This document shows, one piece after another, positions 1-5,634 of a stretch of 12,478 nt of DNA. A program made the position numbers and the translations under genes. Under the pieces are notes generated by a model, which saw only the letters and a program-made list of their open reading frames with translations, was not told the origin of the DNA and did not search any database. This DNA is from Methylococcaceae bacterium (lineage in GTDB: Bacteria > Pseudomonadota > Gammaproteobacteria > Methylococcales > Methylococcaceae). The number at the start of each line of letters is the position of its first letter. The first letter of the stretch is position 1. The DNA lies in contig VEPB01000392.1 of NCBI GenBank assembly GCA_012026715.1, positions 1 to 12,478 of the forward strand, read 5' to 3'.

Positions 1-1
1 A

Positions 2-94
2 TATTACACGGCACCGGAACCTTCTGTCGACTCGACCGACCCCGATCCGCCTCCCGCCGACAGACCACCTTCGACCAACACAGTACCACCCTGA
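2..94 (+). CDS. 3' end of an unidentified upstream gene (probable mxa-cluster gene)
   Basis: The second reading frame is open from the window edge to a TGA at 92-94 and encodes about 30 residues that are rich in Pro, Asp, Ser and Thr (start YYTAPEP, end NTVPP). The stop lies one base before the mxaR ATG, the spacing expected of a preceding operon member. In classical mxaFJGIRSACKLD clusters the gene here would be mxaI or mxaG. The tail does not resemble the Lys-rich C-terminus I know for MxaI, so I do not name it. The other two forward frames are also open across this short stretch, so coding status rests on context. Identity is unknown. Confidence 0.35.
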   Translation, partial: YYTAPEPSVDSTDPDPPPADRPPSTNTVPP

Positions 95-95
95 C

Positions 96-1124
96 ATGGC
101 AACCCCCGTCCCCGACCAGCAACTGGCCGACTGGCGCGTGCGCGCCCAGCGCTTCCAGCAAGAGATCAGCAACGCCGTCATCGGCATGGACCGAGCGGTC
201 CGGCTGGTCACCTTGGCGGTTTTCGCCCGCGGCCACGTGATGCTGGAAGGCGATGTGGGTGTCGGCAAGACCACGCTGCTACGTGCCGTCGCTCGTGCGT
301 TGGGAGGGGCCTACGAACGGATCGAGGGTACAATCGACCTGATGCCCAACGATCTGATCTACCACACCTACATCAATCGGGACGGCAAACCTCAGGTCGA
401 CCCCGGACCAGTCCTGAAGCATGGAGAGGATTTGTCGGTCTTCTTTTTCAACGAAGTCAACCGCGCGCGCCCCCAGGTCCATTCGCTGTTGCTGCGGGTC
501 ATGGCCGAGCGCAGTATCACCGCATTCAACCGGGAATACTTCTTCCCGCACTTGCAGGTCTTCGCCGACCGCAATCGGGTGGAGAAGGAGGAGACCTTCG
601 AGATTCCGTCCGCCGCCCGGGACCGGTTTCTCATGGAATTGCACATCGAAACGCCCGCCGATCCGGACCTGCAACTGGCGCTGATGTTCGAGCCGAGGTT
701 TCACGACACCGACCGGCTGATCGAACGAGTGACTCCGGCGGTGCTGGACTACCGGGAAATCGCCGAGGCGGGACGGCAGATCCAGCGCCATGTTCAGGCC
801 AGCCTGCCGCTCCAGCACTATGCCCTGGAGCTGTGGCAGGCAACCCGCAAGCCAGCCGCCTTCGGCATCCATCTGTCCGGCATCGACATGGCCCGATTGA
901 TCCTGGCGGGCGGCAGCGCCCGCGGCATGAGCATGCTGCTGCGGACTGCCAGGACGTCCGCCTGGCTCGACGGACGCGACTACCTGGTGCCGGAGGACCT
1001 GCAATCGGTTTTCCGGGAAACGGTGGCGCACCGCATCTTCTTCACCCCGGTTTACGAAATGCGCCGATCCGAGATCATCGGCGGGGTGATGGACGCCATT
1101 CTCGACGCCGTCGCGGCCCCTTAG
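96..1124 (+). CDS. mxaR: MxaR, MoxR-family AAA+ ATPase of the methanol dehydrogenase cluster
   Basis: Cytoplasmic MoxR-type AAA+ ATPase of 342 residues, inferred to drive assembly or activation of methanol dehydrogenase together with the vWA proteins encoded downstream. Walker A is GDVGVGKT at residues 52-59. The Walker B region reads FFFNE at 116-120, with Asn where most MoxR proteins have Asp, followed by VNRARPQVHSLLLR, a MoxR hallmark. The sensor-1 region is around FADRNR (156-161), and the RDRF stretch (175-178) corresponds to the MoxR LDRF motif. A C-terminal helical lid follows, and no membrane segment is seen. I chose ATG 96 because it lies directly after the preceding stop; no clear Shine-Dalgarno is visible, and the frame stays open upstream to the window edge. 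The length fits the family. The name MxaR rather than a generic MoxR rests on the following mxaS-A-C-K-L series. Confidence 0.9.
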   Translation: MATPVPDQQLADWRVRAQRFQQEISNAVIGMDRAVRLVTLAVFARGHVMLEGDVGVGKTTLLRAVARALGGAYERIEGTIDLMPNDLIYHTYINRDGKPQVDPGPVLKHGEDLSVFFFNEVNRARPQVHSLLLRVMAERSITAFNREYFFPHLQVFADRNRVEKEETFEIPSAARDRFLMELHIETPADPDLQLALMFEPRFHDTDRLIERVTPAVLDYREIAEAGRQIQRHVQASLPLQHYALELWQATRKPAAFGIHLSGIDMARLILAGGSARGMSMLLRTARTSAWLDGRDYLVPEDLQSVFRETVAHRIFFTPVYEMRRSEIIGGVMDAILDAVAAP

Positions 1125-1141
1125 AGCGCGGGGACTGCCCG

Positions 1142-1981
1142 GTGGAGGAATTTCATTACCGCATCGGCTGGCGTACCCGCGCCGCCCATCCAGGCCACCA
1201 CGGCAGCCTGCAGGGCGGTGGAGGCAGCGAATTTTGCGGACATGAACCGTTCGAATCCCAGCCCGACCCACGCAATCTGGATTTGCGGGCAACCCTTTCC
1301 GACCCGCTGGGGCGGCTCATGGTGAAATCCTTTCGCCAACACTCCGCCATCCCGGTTTACCTGGTGGCCGACCTGTCCGCGTCCATGGGATTCACCGGCA
1401 TTACCCGCAAAGCAGCATTGCTGGCTGAATTTGCCTCCGCGGCCGCCTATTCGGCTTACCGGACCGGCGATCCCTTCGGCTTTCTGGGTTGCGGCGAGGA
1501 CATCCTGTGGAATCTGGCCCTTCCGCTGCGCTGGCACAAGGGCTTGGCCGCCCGAATCGAGACCGCGCTCCGCGCGTTCGCGCCTGTCGCGCCCAATGCC
1601 CGCGCACTCATCGACGCAGCCCCCCAGTTGGGCAGCCGCCGGGCCTTGGTCTTTCTGGCCTCGGACTACCACTTTCCACTGTCGGAAATCGAAAACGTCC
1701 TGAACGCGTACGTCCAGCACGACGTGGTTCCGGTGGTCCTGTGGGACAGCGGCGAATATGAGCGGCTGCCGAGCTTTGGATTAGCCGAGTTCAGGGATCC
1801 CGAAACCGGCGCGCGCCGCCGCCTGCTGCTGCGACCCTCGCTGCGCCAGTCCATCCGCGCGCGTTTCGCCGAGCGCCGGCAACGGATCACCGAGCTGTGC
1901 CGCCCATTCGGCCGCCCCCCGTTTTTCCTGGTCGACCGCTTCGACGCGGACGCCATGACCGACTACTTCTTTCACGCCTGA
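1142..1981 (+). CDS. mxaS: MxaS, DUF58 / vWA-like methanol dehydrogenase accessory protein
   Basis: Soluble protein of 279 residues in the DUF58 family, usually encoded next to MoxR ATPases. Residues 21-60 hold the DUF58-type signature (GSLQGGGGSEF, then PDPRNLDLRA, a variant of the usual R-x-IDW region). A vWA-like core follows: a beta strand ending in ADLSASM (76-82), giving an intact D-x-S-x-S MIDAS motif at D77/S79/S81, and a second acidic strand FLASDYHF (171-178). No signal peptide or membrane helix is seen. The GTG at 1142 is chosen because it lies 17 nt past the mxaR stop, behind a GGGGA (1130-1134), and gives the expected N-terminus with FHYRIGWR; the open frame further upstream lies inside mxaR. 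It likely works as the MoxR partner. Its precise biochemical role is not established and is inferred from family and context. Confidence 0.87.
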   Translation: MEEFHYRIGWRTRAAHPGHHGSLQGGGGSEFCGHEPFESQPDPRNLDLRATLSDPLGRLMVKSFRQHSAIPVYLVADLSASMGFTGITRKAALLAEFASAAAYSAYRTGDPFGFLGCGEDILWNLALPLRWHKGLAARIETALRAFAPVAPNARALIDAAPQLGSRRALVFLASDYHFPLSEIENVLNAYVQHDVVPVVLWDSGEYERLPSFGLAEFRDPETGARRRLLLRPSLRQSIRARFAERRQRITELCRPFGRPPFFLVDRFDADAMTDYFFHA

Positions 1982-1983
1982 TC

Positions 1984-2895
1984 ATGGCACGATGGGTCGT
2001 GGTCCTGCTGATGCTGGGCGGAACGCATCCAGCGGCCGCCCAAGAACCCGGGGACGCGTTGCGCCTTGAAGTCGAGCCCGCCATCCGCGCTAACCTGGGC
2101 GAAGTGTTTCGGCGCGACTTGCGGATCCACACCGGCCCCGGCATCCGATTCGACCCTCAGAGCCTGCCGGTACCCGCCCGATTGGAAGAGGGATTGGAAC
2201 TGACCGCATCGTCATGGTCCGGGGAATCACGGGAGAGCGAAATGACTTACCGGATCAGCCTGAGCTATCAGGCTTTCCGAGGCATACGGCGACCTGAGCG
2301 ACTACAGTTGCCGGAATTGGTCCTGCGCTTCAGCCGTGACGACCGCCCGTTGGAACTGACCGCGCCGGCACGGGATATCACGCTGATCCCACTGATCCCG
2401 CCGGAACTGCCGGACGAGCGGGTCACCCTGAAAAGCCCGCTGCCACCGGTTCCGGAACCGGCCGACGGCATCCGGCGGGTGCTGGCCGTTGCCAGCGGCG
2501 CCATGCTGTCGTTGTTGGCTTATGCCGCCTGGCAGCTGGCCCTGTTTCCGTTTCATGGCCGTCGCCGCAAACCGTTCGCGCGCGCCTGGCGGGAACTCCG
2601 CGGGCCGCTGAAAAAGGGGGCGAACGAAGCCGCCTTTCGCATCATCCATCGGGCGCTGGACCAGACCGCCGGCTACCCCATGTTCGCCGACCGGCTTCCG
2701 CTGTTCCTTGAGACCCACCCCGTTTTCAGTCCGTTGCAGGAACAGTTTCGGCGTTTTTTTGCAGCCTCCCGCCAGCTGTTCTACGCCCCCGCCAACCGCC
2801 CTCGCCAGATCGGGGCGACGGCGCCTTACGAAGTCGCCCGGGAACTCACGGAGCTGTGCCGGCTGGCCATGGAACTGGAACAGGAGCGACGGTGA
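1984..2895 (+). CDS. mxaA: MxaA, calcium-insertion accessory protein of methanol dehydrogenase
   Basis: In characterised methylotrophs mxaA is required, with mxaK and mxaL, for calcium incorporation into methanol dehydrogenase. The 303-residue product starts with a signal peptide (MARWVVVLLMLGG, likely cleavage after the AAA at 17-19). A periplasmic beta-rich domain spans about 20-160, one membrane helix lies around 166-189, and a basic cytoplasmic C-terminal helical domain follows (RRRKPFARAW onward). This layout recalls BatD/DUF4381 proteins found in MoxR-vWA operons; that comparison is mine. ATG 1984 is chosen because it directly precedes the signal peptide and sits two bases after the mxaS stop. 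The GTG at 1897 is in frame but lies inside mxaS and would bury the signal peptide. The stop TGA shares bases with the mxaC GTG start (GTGA), implying coupled translation. Confidence 0.85.
   Translation: MARWVVVLLMLGGTHPAAAQEPGDALRLEVEPAIRANLGEVFRRDLRIHTGPGIRFDPQSLPVPARLEEGLELTASSWSGESRESEMTYRISLSYQAFRGIRRPERLQLPELVLRFSRDDRPLELTAPARDITLIPLIPPELPDERVTLKSPLPPVPEPADGIRRVLAVASGAMLSLLAYAAWQLALFPFHGRRRKPFARAWRELRGPLKKGANEAAFRIIHRALDQTAGYPMFADRLPLFLETHPVFSPLQEQFRRFFAASRQLFYAPANRPRQIGATAPYEVARELTELCRLAMELEQERR
2882..2886 (+). promoter_or_regulatory. Shine-Dalgarno fixing the GTG start of mxaC
   Basis: AGGAG lies five bases before the GTG at 2892, inside the last codons of mxaA. This favours the GTG over the in-frame start at 2856, which would place 12 Gly/Thr/Ala-rich residues before the hydrophobic N-terminus. 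Confidence 0.75.
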
Positions 2896-3875
2896 ACCTG
2901 GAATTTGCCCACCCATGGGCCCTGCTGCTCGGCCTGCTGGCAATCCTCCCCTGGCGCGACGGGTCTCAACCCGCCAGCGGCTATTCCAGCATCAGCATGT
3001 TGCCGGACGACCCCGTGTCGGCCTGGCTCGACCGATTCTTGCGCGGTTGCGGCGTCGTAGCGGTCTGGTCCCTTACGTTTGCCTTGGCCGGCCCGTTCCA
3101 GCGAGAGCAGTGGGTGGATCGGGTCGGCAGCGGAGCCCACGTCGTTTTGTTGATCGACCACAGCTCCAGCATGAACGAAAACTTTGCCGGCCGTTACTTG
3201 GGGGGTGCCGCAGGCGAATCCAAAGCGGCGGTTGCCAGCCGGCTGCTGACCGAATTCATCGAGCGCCGCCCGGCCGATCTGTTTGGACTGGTGGCATTCA
3301 GCGCCGCGCCCATCCACGTGCTACCGCTCGGCGCCGACCATGAGGCGGGTGAATCCGCCGTCCACAGCCTGAGCAACCGCGGCCATGGCATCACCCATAT
3401 CGCCCCAGGGCTGGCCATGGCGCTCGACTATTTCGACGGGCAACCGGTGACCGGCTCCCGCGTGATCCTGCTGGTTTCCGACGGCGCCGCCCGCATCGAA
3501 CCTGAGGTTGGCGCCCTGCTGAAACAGCAATTCCACGACTACGCGGTATCGCTGTACTGGATTTATTTGCGCAACCCGAGGAGCGGCAGCCTGTCGGAGC
3601 CCCCCAAGAATCCCAACGAATCCACCTCGCCTGAATATTTCCTGCACCGCTATTTCCAGGATCTTGGGATCCCTTATCGGGCCTACGAAGCCACCGGCCA
3701 CACGGCATTGGAAGCCGCCATCGCCGATGTCGAAATGCTGGAAAACAAGCCGCTGCGCTACCGCGAGAAGCTGCCCCGGCAGGATCGCTCCGACTGGGGT
3801 TACGGGATTGCCCTGGCGTGCCTGTCGATCCTGCTGCTGGCGCAGCGCCTCGAGGTGAATCCATGGCGACGCTGA
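2892..3875 (+). CDS. mxaC: MxaC, membrane-anchored vWA-domain protein
   Basis: BatA-like membrane protein of 327 residues, part of the methanol dehydrogenase maturation set. Two hydrophobic helices at about 8-20 and 53-68 precede a vWA domain (about 82-265), and a third helix lies near 303-318. The MIDAS metal site is intact: DHSSSM at 89-94 gives D89, S91 and S93, T168 lies in GHGITHI, and D197 lies in LVSDGA. The basic C-terminus (NPWRR) is probably cytoplasmic, which would place the vWA domain on the periplasmic side; this topology is inferred. The GTG start overlaps the mxaA stop, and the end overlaps the mxaK start by 13 nt, so its level is probably tied to its neighbours. The assignment as MxaC rather than MxaL rests on gene order and on the two N-terminal helices. 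Confidence 0.87.
   Translation: MNLEFAHPWALLLGLLAILPWRDGSQPASGYSSISMLPDDPVSAWLDRFLRGCGVVAVWSLTFALAGPFQREQWVDRVGSGAHVVLLIDHSSSMNENFAGRYLGGAAGESKAAVASRLLTEFIERRPADLFGLVAFSAAPIHVLPLGADHEAGESAVHSLSNRGHGITHIAPGLAMALDYFDGQPVTGSRVILLVSDGAARIEPEVGALLKQQFHDYAVSLYWIYLRNPRSGSLSEPPKNPNESTSPEYFLHRYFQDLGIPYRAYEATGHTALEAAIADVEMLENKPLRYREKLPRQDRSDWGYGIALACLSILLLAQRLEVNPWRR
3852..3857 (+). promoter_or_regulatory. Shine-Dalgarno fixing the ATG start of mxaK
   Basis: GAGGTG lies five bases before ATG 3863, within the 3' end of mxaC. It supports that start over the in-frame upstream GTG at 3818. Confidence 0.7.
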
Positions 3876-4417
3876 ACCGCAAACTCCCCGGCACTTGGTG
3901 GCTGTTGCTGACGCTGAGCTTGAGCGTGGTGACACTCGCGGCGGCGAAACTGGCCGTCATCAGCCAGCGCAATGGCCTGCTGAACGACCCCGCCGCCATC
4001 ACGATAGAACCGGACACTCCTGCGTCCATAGTCTTTGCCAAGGCTTGCTGGTTGGCGCGGAACGGTCACTGGCAGGATGCCCAGCAGCTCTATCGAAGCC
4101 TATCCGGCAGTACCGATCCCGATCTGCGGGAACGGGCCCTCTACAATCTCGGAACGTTATACTTGGGGCAAGCCGCCGCCCTCTGGAATCCTCGCGGCGT
4201 GCTGGAATATACCGCGGTCACCACCCTGGTCGAACTCAGCAAGGAGAGCCTGCAGGCGGCGTTGCGACTGAATCCGGACCACCTGGAGGCGCGCTACAAC
4301 CTCGAGTACGCCTACCGCATCACCCCACCGCCCAAGGAGAAACCCAAGGCCGATTTCAAGGGCACCAAGCCCAGCGTGTTTGCCACCATGCCGGGAATCC
4401 CGGGGGGCGGTCCTTAA
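3863..4417 (+). CDS. mxaK: MxaK, membrane-anchored TPR-like methanol dehydrogenase accessory protein
   Basis: Protein of 184 residues placed between two vWA genes, as in known mxa clusters, where mxaK is needed for calcium insertion into methanol dehydrogenase. A short basic N-terminus is followed by one membrane helix (about 11-33), so most of the protein should face the periplasm. The rest looks like two or three TPR-type helical pairs: about 54-100 (ARNGHWQDAQQLYRSL, then RALYNLGTLY) and about 121-152 (ending in LNPDHLEARYNLEYAY). The tail is Pro/Gly-rich (MPGIPGGGP). The TPR region resembles BatC/BatE proteins of aerotolerance operons. It overlaps mxaC by 13 nt, and its stop (4415-4417) directly abuts the mxaL ATG with no gap. 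Confidence 0.83.
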   Translation: MATLNRKLPGTWWLLLTLSLSVVTLAAAKLAVISQRNGLLNDPAAITIEPDTPASIVFAKACWLARNGHWQDAQQLYRSLSGSTDPDLRERALYNLGTLYLGQAAALWNPRGVLEYTAVTTLVELSKESLQAALRLNPDHLEARYNLEYAYRITPPPKEKPKADFKGTKPSVFATMPGIPGGGP

Positions 4418-5320
4418 ATGTCCGGTCACAGCAAGTTCCGGCCAGCACCGTTCGCCGATTGGCGGTCTTGGAGCCTGTTGCTTGCCCTGCTGCTCTCGGC
4501 ATCCTGCCTGCTGCGTCCGACCCTGCCGTTGGAACGGCCGGTCTACCGCTACCTCGCCGTGATCGACATTACCCAGAGCATGAATGTGCCGGATTACCGG
4601 GACGAGTCCATGCCCCGCGACCGCCTGGGTTACGTGAAACAGTCGCTGCGGCAGCTGCTGGCCGATCTGCCCTGTGGATCGGAATTGGGCTTGGGGCTGT
4701 TTACCACCCAGAACACCCAGATTCTGTTCGAACCCCTGGACGTTTGCGGGCACTACCCGGCCATCGACGACGCCCTGCAACACCTGGACTGGCGCATGGC
4801 TTGGGCCGCAGACAGCTTCATCGCCCATGGCCTGTATTCGGCGCTGGAACAAATGGCCGGGTGGAAAAAGCCGGTGCGGCTGGCCTTCTTCACCGACGGC
4901 CAGCAAATTCCGGAAGACCTGGAAATTCCACCCTATCGCGGCAACCGGGGCGCGATCACCGGGCTGCTGATCGGGGTGGGGGGAACCGAAGCGGTACCGA
5001 TCCCTCGCTACGATCAGGACAACCGCCCCCTCGGCGACTGGCGAAAGAGTGATCTGGACGTCAGCCCCAACAACCAACTTCGGGCCGGGCCAACGGAGGG
5101 CCCCCTGTTGTCGCGGCTCGATGAGCAGCATCTGTCGCCCCTGGCGGCAGCCACCGGACTCGGCTACGCTCGCCTGACGACCGCAACCGGACTGGCCCAT
5201 GCGCTAAAGCGGCCGGAACTCGCCGTCAACCTGAAGGTCGAGACCGACATGCGACCGGCCCTGGGGCTTGCGGCCCTGTTGGTCTGGTTAACCGGATACC
5301 TTCGGCGAAAGGAGGAATGA
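4418..5320 (+). CDS. mxaL: MxaL, membrane-anchored vWA-domain protein
   Basis: Second membrane vWA protein of the cluster (300 residues), BatB-like, and in characterised methylotrophs one of the calcium-insertion proteins for methanol dehydrogenase. One N-terminal helix (about 17-34) is followed by a vWA domain with an intact MIDAS motif, DITQSM at 50-55 (D50, T52, S54), and a second acidic strand FFTDGQQ (157-163). Four Cys lie at 30, 86, 110 and within the helix region; C86 and C110 are in the vWA domain and could pair if it is periplasmic. A C-terminal helix (about 279-295) ends in RRKEE, favouring a cytoplasmic C-terminus and a periplasmic vWA domain (inferred). The ATG directly follows the mxaK stop, and a G-rich tract (4402-4410) may serve as ribosome-binding site. 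It is the last recognisable mxa gene here. Confidence 0.85.
   Translation: MSGHSKFRPAPFADWRSWSLLLALLLSASCLLRPTLPLERPVYRYLAVIDITQSMNVPDYRDESMPRDRLGYVKQSLRQLLADLPCGSELGLGLFTTQNTQILFEPLDVCGHYPAIDDALQHLDWRMAWAADSFIAHGLYSALEQMAGWKKPVRLAFFTDGQQIPEDLEIPPYRGNRGAITGLLIGVGGTEAVPIPRYDQDNRPLGDWRKSDLDVSPNNQLRAGPTEGPLLSRLDEQHLSPLAAATGLGYARLTTATGLAHALKRPELAVNLKVETDMRPALGLAALLVWLTGYLRRKEE
5308..5315 (+). promoter_or_regulatory. Near-perfect Shine-Dalgarno for the DUF2905 gene
   Basis: AAAGGAGG is the strongest ribosome-binding sequence in the window. It lies nine bases before ATG 5325 and overlaps the last codons of mxaL, so the small protein is probably translated efficiently from the mxa transcript. Confidence 0.8.
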
Positions 5321-5324
5321 AGCC

Positions 5325-5540
5325 ATGTCTTTCAGCAGCATCCTGATCTGGCTCGGCGCGGGACTGCTGGCGCTGGGGACAATCCTCAAATTCGCGCCCG
5401 GCGCCTTTTCCTGGTTCGGACACCTGCCGGGCGATCTCCGCATCGACGATGAAAACCGCCACCTGTTCGTTCCTGTCACATCCATGATCGTGGTAAGCCT
5501 TATACTAAGCTTGTTGCTGAACTGGTGGCTCAGGCGATAA
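5325..5540 (+). CDS. Small DUF2905-family membrane protein
   Basis: Protein of 71 residues with two predicted membrane helices (about 4-22 and 48-68) joined by a short loop. The loop holds LPGDLRIDDEN (34-44), which matches the LPGDI-R-I signature typical of DUF2905 proteins, and the length is normal for that family. The function of DUF2905 proteins is not known to me. The gene starts four bases after the mxaL stop behind a very strong Shine-Dalgarno, so it is probably cotranscribed with the mxa genes. It occupies the place where mxaD would be in the mxaFJGIRSACKLD order but shows no resemblance to the soluble periplasmic MxaD. It may be unrelated to methanol oxidation and merely lie at the cluster edge. 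Confidence 0.85.
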   Translation: MSFSSILIWLGAGLLALGTILKFAPGAFSWFGHLPGDLRIDDENRHLFVPVTSMIVVSLILSLLLNWWLRR

Positions 5541-5634
5541 TCCATCCCGCCGGTTTCAGATTGGATTAATACAGGACCGGCACACTCCCGCCGGCTCGTT
5601 CTACCGTAACCGTTCCAACCCTAGGATTCACCCC
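5541..5634 (+). other. Intergenic spacer between the mxa set and gspE, with a short direct repeat
   Basis: This 94-bp gap separates the mxa/DUF2905 block from the secretion block. It contains TCCCGCCGG twice (5545-5553 and 5586-5594). GCCGGT (5549-5554) and ACCGGC (5576-5581) could pair across a 21-nt loop, but no T-run follows, so it is not a standard terminator. TAGGA (5622-5626) is a plausible ribosome-binding site for the TTG start of gspE. A TATACT at 5501-5506, inside the DUF2905 gene, resembles a -10 box but has no well-spaced -35, so I do not call a promoter. Confidence 0.4.

Noticed and set aside
833..1141. N-terminal extension of mxaS into mxaR
   Set aside because: The extra residues are out-of-frame mxaR sequence; GTG 1142 gives the family-typical N-terminus.
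279..1292. Antisense reading frame of about 337 codons opposite mxaR
   Set aside because: The mxaR Walker motifs and MoxR core are on the + strand. The antisense product shows no domain and biased composition.
2302..2943. Antisense reading frame opposite mxaA
   Set aside because: Composition-driven shadow; the + strand signal peptide, membrane helix and coupling to mxaC support mxaA.
3895..5052. Forward reading frame of about 385 codons across mxaK/mxaL in another frame
   Set aside because: It overlaps two supported genes, is Arg/Pro/Gly-rich without domains, and has no ribosome-binding site.
4157..5200. Long antisense reading frame (about 347 codons) opposite mxaK/mxaL
   Set aside because: It lies entirely opposite two genes with clear domain motifs. 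The translation is rich in Gln, Gly and Arg with no recognisable fold, typical of antisense frames in GC-rich DNA.
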